In this document: piece by piece, positions 15,487 to 21,333 of the stretch
Layout of the letters: every line of letters begins with the position of its first letter
How positions within the stretch are numbered: position 1 is the first letter of the stretch
Assembly: GCA_047605615.1 (NCBI GenBank)
Contig: JASGFI010000040.1
Span: 1-21,333, forward strand
Length of the DNA stretch: 21,333 bases
Source: Taibaiella sp047605615
Lineage (GTDB): Bacteria; Bacteroidota; Bacteroidia; Chitinophagales; Chitinophagaceae
Direction: 5' to 3'
Program-made: the position numbers and the translations under genes
Notes under the pieces: model-generated
Told to the model about the DNA's origin: nothing
Seen by the model: the letters and a program-made list of their open reading frames with translations, nothing else
The model's database searches: none

Positions 15487-16998
15487 CTAATGCCTGAAAT
15501 GCCTCATGCCCGTTACCACCAATGCCATGCCGTTTTGCTGGCAATAGGCCACCGTATCTTTGTCGCGGATGGAACCGCCGGGCTGTATGACGGCGGCAAT
15601 GCCCTCTTGGTGCGCCATTTTCACGCAGTCGTCGAAAGGAAAAAACGCATCGGAAGCCAATACGGCACCTTTCAAATCGAAGGAGAAGCTCTTGGCTTTT
15701 TCTATGGCATGGCGCAGCGCATCTACCCTGCTGGTTTGGCCGCAGCCCTTGCCCATCAATTGTTTGTTTTTCACCAAGGCAATGGCATTCGATTTTAGGT
15801 GCTTGCATACGATGTTGGCAAAAATTAAATCTTGTTTTTGCGCTTCGGTGCCGGCTTGCGCGCCTTCTTCTTTCCAATCCATAAAGTTGCCTTGGTCCGC
15901 ATCTTGTGTCAACACGCCGTTCACCACGTTTTTAAACACGGTTTTTGCCGCCAAGGGTTGTTTTTGGGCCAACAGGATGCGGTTCTTTTTGGTTTGCAGT
16001 ATTTCGAGCGCGTCGCTGTCGAAACCGGGTGCCGTCAATATTTCAAAAAACAGTTCGTTTATCTTTTCGGCAGTGGCCTTGTCAATGGTTTTATTGGTGG
16101 CCAACACGCCGCCAAAGGCGCTTTCGGGGTCGCCGGCCAAGGCTGCTGTCCATGCTTCGGCCAAGTCGGCACGTTGGGCCACGCCACATACATTGGTATG
16201 TTTGATGATGGCAAAAACGGCCTCCTGCTCATCCTTGAACTCGGCAATCAACTGGGCAGCGGCATCCACGTCCACAAGGTTGTTGTAGCTCAATTCTTTG
16301 CCATGCAGCTTGTCGAAAACTTCGTTTAAGTCGCCATAGAAAACGCCTTGCTGGTGCGGGTTTTCGCCGTAGCGCAATACTTGTTTGTGGTTCAATGGCG
16401 GGAGTGTGGTGCCATTGAAATAATTGTTGATGGCAATATCGTAGTTCATCACCACAAAGAAAGCCTTGGCGGCAAATGCCCTGCGTTGTTCCAAGGTGGT
16501 GCCGCCATTTTGGGTTTTCAACAGTTCTTCCAAAGCGGCATAATCTTCTTTTGCGGCTATTACGGTAAGGTCTTTATGGTTTTTGGCGGCAGCCCGTATC
16601 ATGGATGGCCCGCCTATGTCTATTTTTTCGATAATCAACTGCTCCTCGTCGGTATTGTGCAACGTTTCTTCAAATGGGTATAAATCCACTATTACCAAGT
16701 CAATCTCGGGGATGTTGTATTGCTTCATTTCCGCCAGGTCTTGCTCCAGCGACCTACGCCCCAATATGCCGCCAAATATGCCGGGGTGCAGCGTTTTCAC
16801 CCTGCCGCCCAATATGGACGGATAGGTGGTGACCTGCTCTACCGGAACACATGTCACCCCCAAATCTTCAATGAATTTTTGCGTGCCCCCGGTGGAGTAG
16901 ATGGTTACGCCCAACCTGTTCAGTTCTTGCACCAAAGGCTCCAGTCCGTCCTTGTAAAAAACGGAAATGAGCGCGGATTTTATCTGTTTTTGCGACAT
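15487..16998 (-). CDS. purH: bifunctional purine biosynthesis protein PurH
   Basis: A 503-residue enzyme catalysing the last two steps of IMP synthesis: AICAR formyl transfer from 10-formyl-THF, then IMP cyclohydrolase ring closure. The N-terminal cyclohydrolase (about 1-195) has STGGTQKF, GGRVKTLHPGI with Lys68 and DLYPFEET with Tyr107. The transformylase carries RYGENPHQ (209-216), the catalytic Lys266-His267 in IIKHTNVCGVA, and the C-terminal PFDDCVKMA and QPGGSIRD motifs. Length and motif order are normal. The ATG at 16998 (MSQKQIKSALISVF) is chosen over an upstream in-frame alternative start 22 codons earlier, because that extension is not family-like and overlaps the promoter. The gene is transcribed alone, divergently from the scramblase-like gene. 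Confidence 0.97.
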   Translation of the reverse strand: MSQKQIKSALISVFYKDGLEPLVQELNRLGVTIYSTGGTQKFIEDLGVTCVPVEQVTTYPSILGGRVKTLHPGIFGGILGRRSLEQDLAEMKQYNIPEIDLVIVDLYPFEETLHNTDEEQLIIEKIDIGGPSMIRAAAKNHKDLTVIAAKEDYAALEELLKTQNGGTTLEQRRAFAAKAFFVVMNYDIAINNYFNGTTLPPLNHKQVLRYGENPHQQGVFYGDLNEVFDKLHGKELSYNNLVDVDAAAQLIAEFKDEQEAVFAIIKHTNVCGVAQRADLAEAWTAALAGDPESAFGGVLATNKTIDKATAEKINELFFEILTAPGFDSDALEILQTKKNRILLAQKQPLAAKTVFKNVVNGVLTQDADQGNFMDWKEEGAQAGTEAQKQDLIFANIVCKHLKSNAIALVKNKQLMGKGCGQTSRVDALRHAIEKAKSFSFDLKGAVLASDAFFPFDDCVKMAHQEGIAAVIQPGGSIRDKDTVAYCQQNGMALVVTGMRHFRH

Positions 16999-17028
16999 TT
17001 TGAATAAAAGGTATTTGCAATGAGGCGG

Positions 17029-17060
17029 CAAAGTTCCGAAATGCCTTTTGAAATAGCAAA
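17029..17060 (-). promoter_or_regulatory. promoter candidate for purH
   Basis: On the minus strand TTTG (17057-17060), a 20-base spacer and GAACTTTG (17029-17036) followed by CCGCC. One mismatch to TAnnTTTG. The leader would be about 25 bases. No PurR-like site or riboswitch is visible. Confidence 0.5.
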
Positions 17061-17164
17061 GCAATTGGCAAGAGGGCTAAAGTTTGTACCATAAAAATGG
17101 CCAAAATATGGCATGGGTTACAAAAAAAATGCTCATTATATTCGTTGCCTGAAACCTAAAACTT

Positions 17165-17767
17165 ATGTCCATTTTCTTTCCCGATTTTTTTGAAACCAAC
17201 AACTATTTTATCGATGAAAAAATAGGCTTTTTCAAATTTGCCAACGCCTACAAGGTATATGACGAACATGGCGAACAAATAGGCTCGATACGGCAATCCG
17301 TAAGCGGCTGGCACAAAGTTTTGCGCTTGCTGGCCAATATAAAACCCATGATGCCCTTTACTTTGGCCATTTGCGACATGGAAGGCAAAGAACTGGTAAG
17401 CATCAAGCGAGGCTGGACCTTCTGGATGTCGAAAATCATGATTGAAGATGCCACCGGCGCAACGATAGGCTACATACGCCAGAAGTTCAAGTTCATGAAG
17501 CCAACTTTTAAGATATTGGATGCGCAAGAGCAGGAAATGGCCAGCATTACGGGCGACTGGAAAGGCTGGAATTTCAAGATAAAAGACAATGCGGAAAACG
17601 AGATAGGCACCATCACCAAAAAATGGAACGGGATAATGAAAGAAGCATTTACCACCGCCGATAAATATATAGTGTCCGTAGTGCCCGAATATGCCGAAGA
17701 CACCCGCAAAATAGCCATAGTGGCCACTGCCATCACTATTGACATGGTGTTGAAAGAGAGTAAGTAG
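17165..17767 (+). CDS. LURP-one-related / phospholipid-scramblase-like protein
   Basis: A 200-residue protein without signal peptide. It consists of repeated beta-strand pairs with the tubby-C-like pattern of the LURP-one and scramblase families: FKFANAYKVYDEHGEQIG, ICDMEGKELVSIKRGW, MIEDATGATIGYIRQKF, KILDAQEQEMASITGDW, KIKDNAENEIGTITKKW. Each strand pair ends in a turn and a basic/aromatic residue. The C-terminus has a hydrophobic helix (KIAIVATAITIDMVLKES), which forms the core of the barrel in this fold. Bacterial members are mostly uncharacterised, so a lipid-scrambling role is not established. The start ATG is the first Met after a stop-rich stretch. It is transcribed alone, divergently from purH, and ends at a hairpin shared with the tRNA gene. 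Confidence 0.75.
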   Translation: MSIFFPDFFETNNYFIDEKIGFFKFANAYKVYDEHGEQIGSIRQSVSGWHKVLRLLANIKPMMPFTLAICDMEGKELVSIKRGWTFWMSKIMIEDATGATIGYIRQKFKFMKPTFKILDAQEQEMASITGDWKGWNFKIKDNAENEIGTITKKWNGIMKEAFTTADKYIVSVVPEYAEDTRKIAIVATAITIDMVLKESK

Positions 17768-17843
17768 GGAGAGTATGGGTGTGCGTATTTGGGGAGGTAA
17801 AAATCCTGATTGTTTTTTGCACCCCTTCTTTTAATCGAAATAA

Positions 17844-17884
17844 AAACGGCCTAAATTGTTGCTAATGAACAATTTAAGCCGTTT
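17844..17884. terminator. terminator for tRNA-fMet, possibly also for the scramblase-like gene
   Basis: A 17-base-pair inverted repeat with one mismatch (a G-U wobble on the minus strand) around the loop GCTAATG. On the minus strand the stem is followed by TTATTT, so it ends the tRNA transcript six bases past the mature 3' end. On the plus strand it is followed by GTTTGTTTG, weaker but plausible. Confidence 0.82.
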
Positions 17885-17889
17885 GTTTG

Positions 17890-17961
<72 letters not shown>

Positions 17962-17970
17962 ATGCGGGTG

Positions 17971-18001
17971 CAAAGGTAGGGGTTTGAAGTTTGCCGACAA
18001 A
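17971..18001 (-). promoter_or_regulatory. promoter of tRNA-fMet
   Basis: On the minus strand TTTG at 17998-18001, a 19-base spacer and TACCTTTG at 17971-17978, an exact match to the Bacteroidota promoter. It ends nine bases before the mature tRNA 5' end. Confidence 0.75.
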
Positions 18002-18038
18002 ATTTTTTATTAAAAAATCATTACCCATGCCTTAGTAG

Positions 18039-18046
18039 TACCTTTG
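18039..18046 (+). promoter_or_regulatory. -7 element abutting the era start
   Basis: TACCTTTG followed by CCGCC, only seven bases before the era ATG. The start site of transcription would fall at or within a few bases of the ATG. No TTTG is visible at -33, where an A/T-rich stretch lies. Confidence 0.55.
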
Positions 18047-18053
18047 CCGCCTT

Positions 18054-18932
18054 ATGAACGACAACCATAAAGCCGGATTCGTAAATATATTCGGGCCGCC
18101 TAATGCCGGGAAGTCCACCTTGCTCAATGCCTTGCTGGGAGAGCGTTTGGCCATAGTATCGCCCAAGGTGCAGACCACCCGCCACCGTATTTTGGGCATC
18201 ATGACCGAAGCCGGCCATCAAATAATTTTTTCCGATACGCCGGGCATCATAGATCCGCAATATAAACTGCACAGCCGCATGATGCAGCAAGTGCGCAGTG
18301 CGGTGGAAGATGCAGACGTGGCACTGTTAATGGTTGATGGTGCCGACAATCCCGAGGCTTTTGGCAACATTGTTTCGGAATTAAAATTAAAGGCAAAAAA
18401 AATCCTGCTCATCAACAAGGTAGATTTGTTGAAGGGCAAGGAACTGGAGCAGGTTGTAGCGGCTTTTGAAAGCCGGGTAAAGGCAGACAAAACACTGGTA
18501 ATATCGGCCCTGAAAGGCGTCAACGTGGACAAGATAATTCCCGCAATATTGGATTTGTTGCCGCTGTCGCCGCCTTTCTATCCCGACGACGATATTTCCG
18601 ACAGGCCCATGCGCTTTTTTGTTTCGGAAATGATAAGGGAAAAAATTTACACCCTATACGAACAAGAGATACCGTACCACGCCGCCGTGCTGGTGCAGAC
18701 TTATGAAGAACTGCCCCACGTAACGCGCATCTTGGCGGATATAATAGTGACGCGCGAAACGCAAAAGATGATTTTGCTGGGGCAAAAAGGTGCATTGATA
18801 AAAAAGCTGGGAATGCAAGCCCGGCAAAGCATAGAGGAATTTTTACAAAAGAAAGTTTACCTCGAATTATTTGTAAAGGTGCGCCCCAAATGGCGCGAAA
18901 ACGACAACTATTTGAAAGAATATGGTTATTGA
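18054..18932 (+). CDS. era: GTPase Era
   Basis: A 292-residue essential GTPase that binds the 3' end of 16S rRNA during small-subunit assembly. The Ras-like G domain has G1 GPPNAGKS (14-21), G2 in QTTRHRILG (40-48), G3 DTPG (61-64), G4 NKVD (121-124) and G5 SAL (151-153). The C-terminal KH domain carries its GxxG loop as GQKG (243-246), then IKKLGMQARQSIEEF and the usual VRPKWREN end. G1 usually reads GRPNVGKS or GKPNVGKS; here two positions differ (Pro15, Ala18), which should be tolerated. The start is fixed by the family-typical KAGFVNIFG N-terminus, which makes the close upstream -7 element striking. The stop overlaps the next gene by 11 bases, so the two are co-transcribed. Confidence 0.97.
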   Translation: MNDNHKAGFVNIFGPPNAGKSTLLNALLGERLAIVSPKVQTTRHRILGIMTEAGHQIIFSDTPGIIDPQYKLHSRMMQQVRSAVEDADVALLMVDGADNPEAFGNIVSELKLKAKKILLINKVDLLKGKELEQVVAAFESRVKADKTLVISALKGVNVDKIIPAILDLLPLSPPFYPDDDISDRPMRFFVSEMIREKIYTLYEQEIPYHAAVLVQTYEELPHVTRILADIIVTRETQKMILLGQKGALIKKLGMQARQSIEEFLQKKVYLELFVKVRPKWRENDNYLKEYGY

Positions 18933-19833
18933 TTTGCCCGATAATATTGCCCTCGACCCGATACAGGACGAACGGCTGGCAGTGCGGCAAATTCAGCTAT
19001 CCATGCTGCGGATCGATGCCATAGACCCGGAAATCAGTGGCAATAAATGGTTCAAGCTGCGGTACAATATAGAGGCTGCGGTAGGGGCCGGTGCAGATAC
19101 CCTGCTTACCTTTGGCGGAGCCTATTCCAACCATTTGGCAGCCACGGCGGCCGCCGCCCAAAAAGCAGGGCTTAAAGCCGTGGGCATAGTGCGCGGCCAT
19201 CATGCGCAGCAGCAACTAACCCCTACTTTACGGCAATGCAAAAGCTACGGAATGGCACTTAGTTTCATTAGCCGCGAAAGCTATAAAGAGAAAAGGGACG
19301 AAGGGTTTGTTGCTGCCTTAAAAAACGAATACCCCAATGCCTGGATAGTGCCCGAGGGCGGCGACAACGAACAGGGTTTGCTCGGGGCCAAAGATATAGC
19401 AGCGTACCTTCCCGAAGATGCCGATATAGCGACGGTGGCCATAGGCACGGGTACCACCTTTTGCGGCATAGCCAATGGCCTGCCGGAGGATAAAAAGATT
19501 ATTGGTTTCCCGGCTATCAAAGACAGCGACTATTTAAAAGGGATATTTGCCGAAAAGATACCCCCAAGCGTCAACTGGCACTTGGAACAGGCATACCATT
19601 TTGGCGGCTTTGCCAAAAAGAACGAAGCATTGATAACGTTCGTCAACCAATTTTACCTGCAACACCACATACCGCTCGACCATGTTTATACGGCCAAGAT
19701 GATGTATGGCATTTTCGATATGGTGCAACAAGAAAAATTGCCTGAAAAAACCAAGATGGTAGCCATACATACGGGCGGTTTGCAGGGCAACACAAGCATA
19801 AAGAACAAGCTCGTATTTCCTGTTTGCGGCTAA
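18922..19833 (+). CDS. PLP-dependent D-cysteine desulfhydrase / ACC deaminase-like enzyme
   Basis: A 303-residue fold-type II PLP enzyme. Lys42 in SGNKWFKLRYN is the expected Schiff-base lysine. LTFGGAYSNHLAATAAAA (about 62-79) matches the GGxxSNH/Q segment that stacks on the cofactor, and AIGTGTTFCGIANGL is the phosphate-binding loop. The family includes D-cysteine desulfhydrase (DcyD) and ACC deaminase; the sequence alone does not decide between them. Length is slightly below the usual 330. The ATG lies inside the last codons of era, an 11-base overlap implying translational coupling. The pairing with era has no obvious functional meaning. Confidence 0.85.
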   Translation: MVIDLPDNIALDPIQDERLAVRQIQLSMLRIDAIDPEISGNKWFKLRYNIEAAVGAGADTLLTFGGAYSNHLAATAAAAQKAGLKAVGIVRGHHAQQQLTPTLRQCKSYGMALSFISRESYKEKRDEGFVAALKNEYPNAWIVPEGGDNEQGLLGAKDIAAYLPEDADIATVAIGTGTTFCGIANGLPEDKKIIGFPAIKDSDYLKGIFAEKIPPSVNWHLEQAYHFGGFAKKNEALITFVNQFYLQHHIPLDHVYTAKMMYGIFDMVQQEKLPEKTKMVAIHTGGLQGNTSIKNKLVFPVCG

Positions 19834-19874
19834 AAATTCACGGCCCGTTTTTTCAAGGTATGGAACGAATGGCG

Positions 19875-19882
19875 TAAGTTTG
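19875..19882 (+). promoter_or_regulatory. -7 element abutting the 19887 gene start
   Basis: TAAGTTTG matches TAnnTTTG exactly and lies four bases before the ATG. The -33 region has TTTTTTC rather than TTTG. A leaderless or nearly leaderless message is predicted, unless the start is the Met eight codons in. Confidence 0.5.
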
Positions 19883-19886
19883 AGCC

Positions 19887-20594
19887 ATGAATATTTTGAA
19901 GCGATTAATGCTGGCTGCCACCATGCTGTGCGGCATTTTTACAGCAGGCTATGCACAACCGCAATTGCCCGATATAGCCGTGGTGACACAAGGGGGGTTA
20001 AACGTCATAAGCTGGAACAACCCTTACGAAAACGGCTTGAAATCCATAGCCATCCAACGGTCTGCCGACAGCAATTATAATTTTTCTACGGTGGGTTACG
20101 TTACCTCGGCCAAAAAAGGTGTACAGAGTTTTGTGGACGCGCATCCCTTGGTAGGCAAAAACTGGTATAGGGTTATCCTTACGTTTACGTCTGACATGGA
20201 ATGGAAAAGTAACTTAGGCATGGTAACGGTGGACAGTGCGGCCATAGCCAACCGTAAGCCATTGCCGCCCAGCGATTCGCTTCAAAAATTGATAGCAGCA
20301 GGCAACAACACTGCCGCTATCAACAGCCTGAATACCGTTAGTTACCCCAAGTCGCAATATGTGTTTGCCAACCCGTTTACCGGCAATGTCAATATTGAAA
20401 TAGGCGACGTTTTTGAACATACCTACCAACTTGTGTTTTACGACCAAAACGACAAACAAGTATTGAAAGTGCCGCGCATCAACGACAAGGTGGTGATACT
20501 CGACAAACGCAATTTCCAGAATACCGGCCTCTTTAAATTCAAGTTGTTGAAAGACCAACAGGAGTTCGACAAAGGGTATGTGACGATATATTAG
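19887..20594 (+). CDS. secreted protein with a fibronectin-like domain and T9SS-like C-terminus
   Basis: A 235-residue protein. Residues 1-23 are a Sec signal peptide (MNILKRLMLAATMLCG, cut near AGYA-Q). Residues about 28-115 resemble a fibronectin III domain (LNVISWNNPYENGLKSIAIQRS, then WYRVIL). After a linker rich in Asn/Ala, the last 80 residues (FANPFTGNVNIEI, YQLVFYDQNDKQVL, LFKFKLLKDQ) form a beta-sandwich pattern like a T9SS sorting domain, but without the usual YPNP and GxYxxxV signatures. It may be a diverged sorting domain or a stand-alone cell-surface domain. Its function is unknown. The start is ATG with a -7 element four bases upstream. No clear terminator follows. Confidence 0.72.
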   Translation: MNILKRLMLAATMLCGIFTAGYAQPQLPDIAVVTQGGLNVISWNNPYENGLKSIAIQRSADSNYNFSTVGYVTSAKKGVQSFVDAHPLVGKNWYRVILTFTSDMEWKSNLGMVTVDSAAIANRKPLPPSDSLQKLIAAGNNTAAINSLNTVSYPKSQYVFANPFTGNVNIEIGDVFEHTYQLVFYDQNDKQVLKVPRINDKVVILDKRNFQNTGLFKFKLLKDQQEFDKGYVTIY

Positions 20595-20704
20595 GGCTGT
20601 TGAAAACGCTTTTATGCCGAACCCGGATAGCTTTGTGCAATAAACATCGCCCTGCAGGCGCATTCTATGTTAAAAACCCAATAAAGCGGGCAGTTTTTTC
20701 AAGG

Positions 20705-20731
20705 TCCCGGGGTTTATAGGCCGCCCCGGGA
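20705..20731. repeat. GC-rich perfect hairpin
   Basis: TCCCGGGG (20705-20712) and CCCCGGGA (20724-20731) form an eight-base-pair stem around an 11-base loop. No T run follows on either strand, so it is not an obvious terminator. It lies ten bases beyond the 3' end of the transposase remnant. Confidence 0.5.
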
Positions 20732-20740
20732 ACATTGCGG

Positions 20741-20959
20741 TTATGCGGCAAATTTTTTCGTATTTACGAAAGGCGTGCCCCTGTAGATTGCGGCAAAAGC
20801 CCTGGCTATAAATTTACATCTCACGGCGTTGATTGCGCTCATTTTGTTTTTCCCTTCCGCTATTTTCCGTTCAAGATATTGTCTGGTTTCCGTGTCGTAT
20901 TTTTTGGTGTACTGAATAAAATGTATTCTTTTTTTTAAAATATGTGTTCTGATGAACAT
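20741..20959 (-). pseudogene. C-terminal remnant of an IS110-type transposase
   Basis: A 72-codon open stretch. From about codon 22 it reads TETRQYLERKIAEGKNKMSA then INAVRCKFIARAFAAIYRGT, matching the extreme C-terminus of IS110/IS116/IS902 transposases as found in Bacteroidota (GKNKMSVINAVRNK-type). The catalytic RuvC-like N-terminal domain and the central Ser motif are missing, and the first 16 or so codons (FIRTHILKKRIHF) do not look like transposase. So this is a truncated, non-functional end fragment. The family assignment is from memory of the motif, not from a search. Confidence 0.55.
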
Positions 20960-21147
20960 TTTTTAGGCTGTATTTTTAAGTGCTTTTTGGATAATAAAAA
21001 TGGTTGACGAATCTTTTTGTGCTGTCTATATAAACAGAAACAAGCTCTGCTGGGGAGCAACTTGTGTAGGGATAATATGGATGCTCGACAAAGATGTCAA
21101 TTCAATGGACGACGATTTTTGTAGCCCATTGATATTTTTAGAGAGCA

Positions 21148-21333
21148 TTATTCCTTCAAAAACCCATCGATAAACTTCATTTTTCTTTGTTTGGACAAAC
21201 CGTTATGATTGCGAAGTTGTTCTTTAAGTCTGCAAAATGCCCATCAATAGCATTGGTTGTATTAGGAATGTTGGGTTCTATGGCTATACTAAAATTTTAA
21301 TGGAAGGCTTTAGCTACTGTTTACAATGAAAAC
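21148..21333 (-). pseudogene. decayed 3' end of a second transposase (MULE/IS256-like)
   Basis: On the minus strand, 21269-21222 reads IPNTTNAIDGHFADLK. After a frame change near 21222-21226 the next frame reads LRNHNGLSKQRKMKF then IDGFLKE and a TAA at 21148-21150. Joined, these make a continuous C-terminus of the type IPNTTNxxDG...LKxxLRxHxGLSK, seen in MULE/IS256-like transposases. Further upstream, the first frame has stops near 21283-21285 and 21322-21324. So at least one frameshift and two stops interrupt it. It continues past the right edge. The exact family is uncertain. Confidence 0.55.

Larger units (their letters stand above)
20595..21333. other. gene-poor tail with transposase remnants
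   Basis: About 740 bases without an intact gene. 20595-20740 holds only small hairpins. Its first bases, GGCTGTTGAAAA, resemble some insertion-sequence ends, but no partner end was found. 20741-20959 and 21148-21333 hold fragments of two transposases. 20960-21147 is A/T-rich and shows no coding potential. The base composition is more A/T-rich than the core genes to the left, as expected for a decayed mobile-element landing site. Confidence 0.6.

Noticed and set aside
20594..20702. GGGCTGTTGAAAA resembling an insertion-sequence end, with TTTTTTCAAGG about 100 bases on as a possible partner
   Set aside because: The two ends share only a short TTGAAAA core, there is no target duplication, and the first G is part of the stop codon. 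Too weak to call a MITE.

Overview
The window looks like ordinary chromosomal DNA of a member of the Bacteroidota, most likely near the Chitinophagaceae (the genus is inference). The evidence is: a C-terminal type IX secretion (T9SS) sorting domain on a giant subtilase; an exbB-exbD-exbD-tonB cluster with the Bacteroidota-type TonB N-terminus; almost no Shine-Dalgarno sequences; and a recurring TAnnTTTG promoter -7 element, often extended to TTTGCCGCC. It is also supported by an initiator tRNA gene without an encoded CCA.

Layout. 1-1808: a polytopic membrane protein on the minus strand. 1987-7299: a 1770-residue secreted S8 peptidase on the minus strand, closed by a strong terminator. 7532-8002: a small two-helix membrane protein. 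8198-9304: a minus-strand trio of a YtxH-like protein, a holin-like/YqjE-like membrane protein and a basic protein, probably an envelope or stress module. 9545-11413: mutL with a degraded endonuclease motif. 11587-14618: the TonB energy-transduction operon, with a terminator-like hairpin between its two exbD genes. 14740-15372: a Skp/OmpH-like lipoprotein. 15390-15467: a long convergent hairpin. 15487-16998: purH on the minus strand. 17165-17767: a LURP-one/scramblase-like protein. 17890-17961: initiator tRNA-Met on the minus strand. 18054-19833: era overlapping a PLP-dependent D-cysteine desulfhydrase/ACC deaminase homologue. 19887-20594: a small secreted protein. 20595-21333: no intact gene, but decayed remnants of two different transposases, the second running off the window edge.

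Together: the TonB operon powers outer-membrane uptake, the Skp-like lipoprotein probably serves envelope biogenesis, and the subtilase is exported across the outer membrane by T9SS. mutL, purH, era and the initiator tRNA are housekeeping. No defence system, CRISPR array, prophage or biosynthetic cluster was found. The points most worth a second look are the two promoters that abut their start codons (era and the 19887 gene), the intra-operon hairpin in the TonB cluster, the MutL motif loss, the variant catalytic histidine motif of the subtilase, and the long hairpin between the Skp-like gene and purH.
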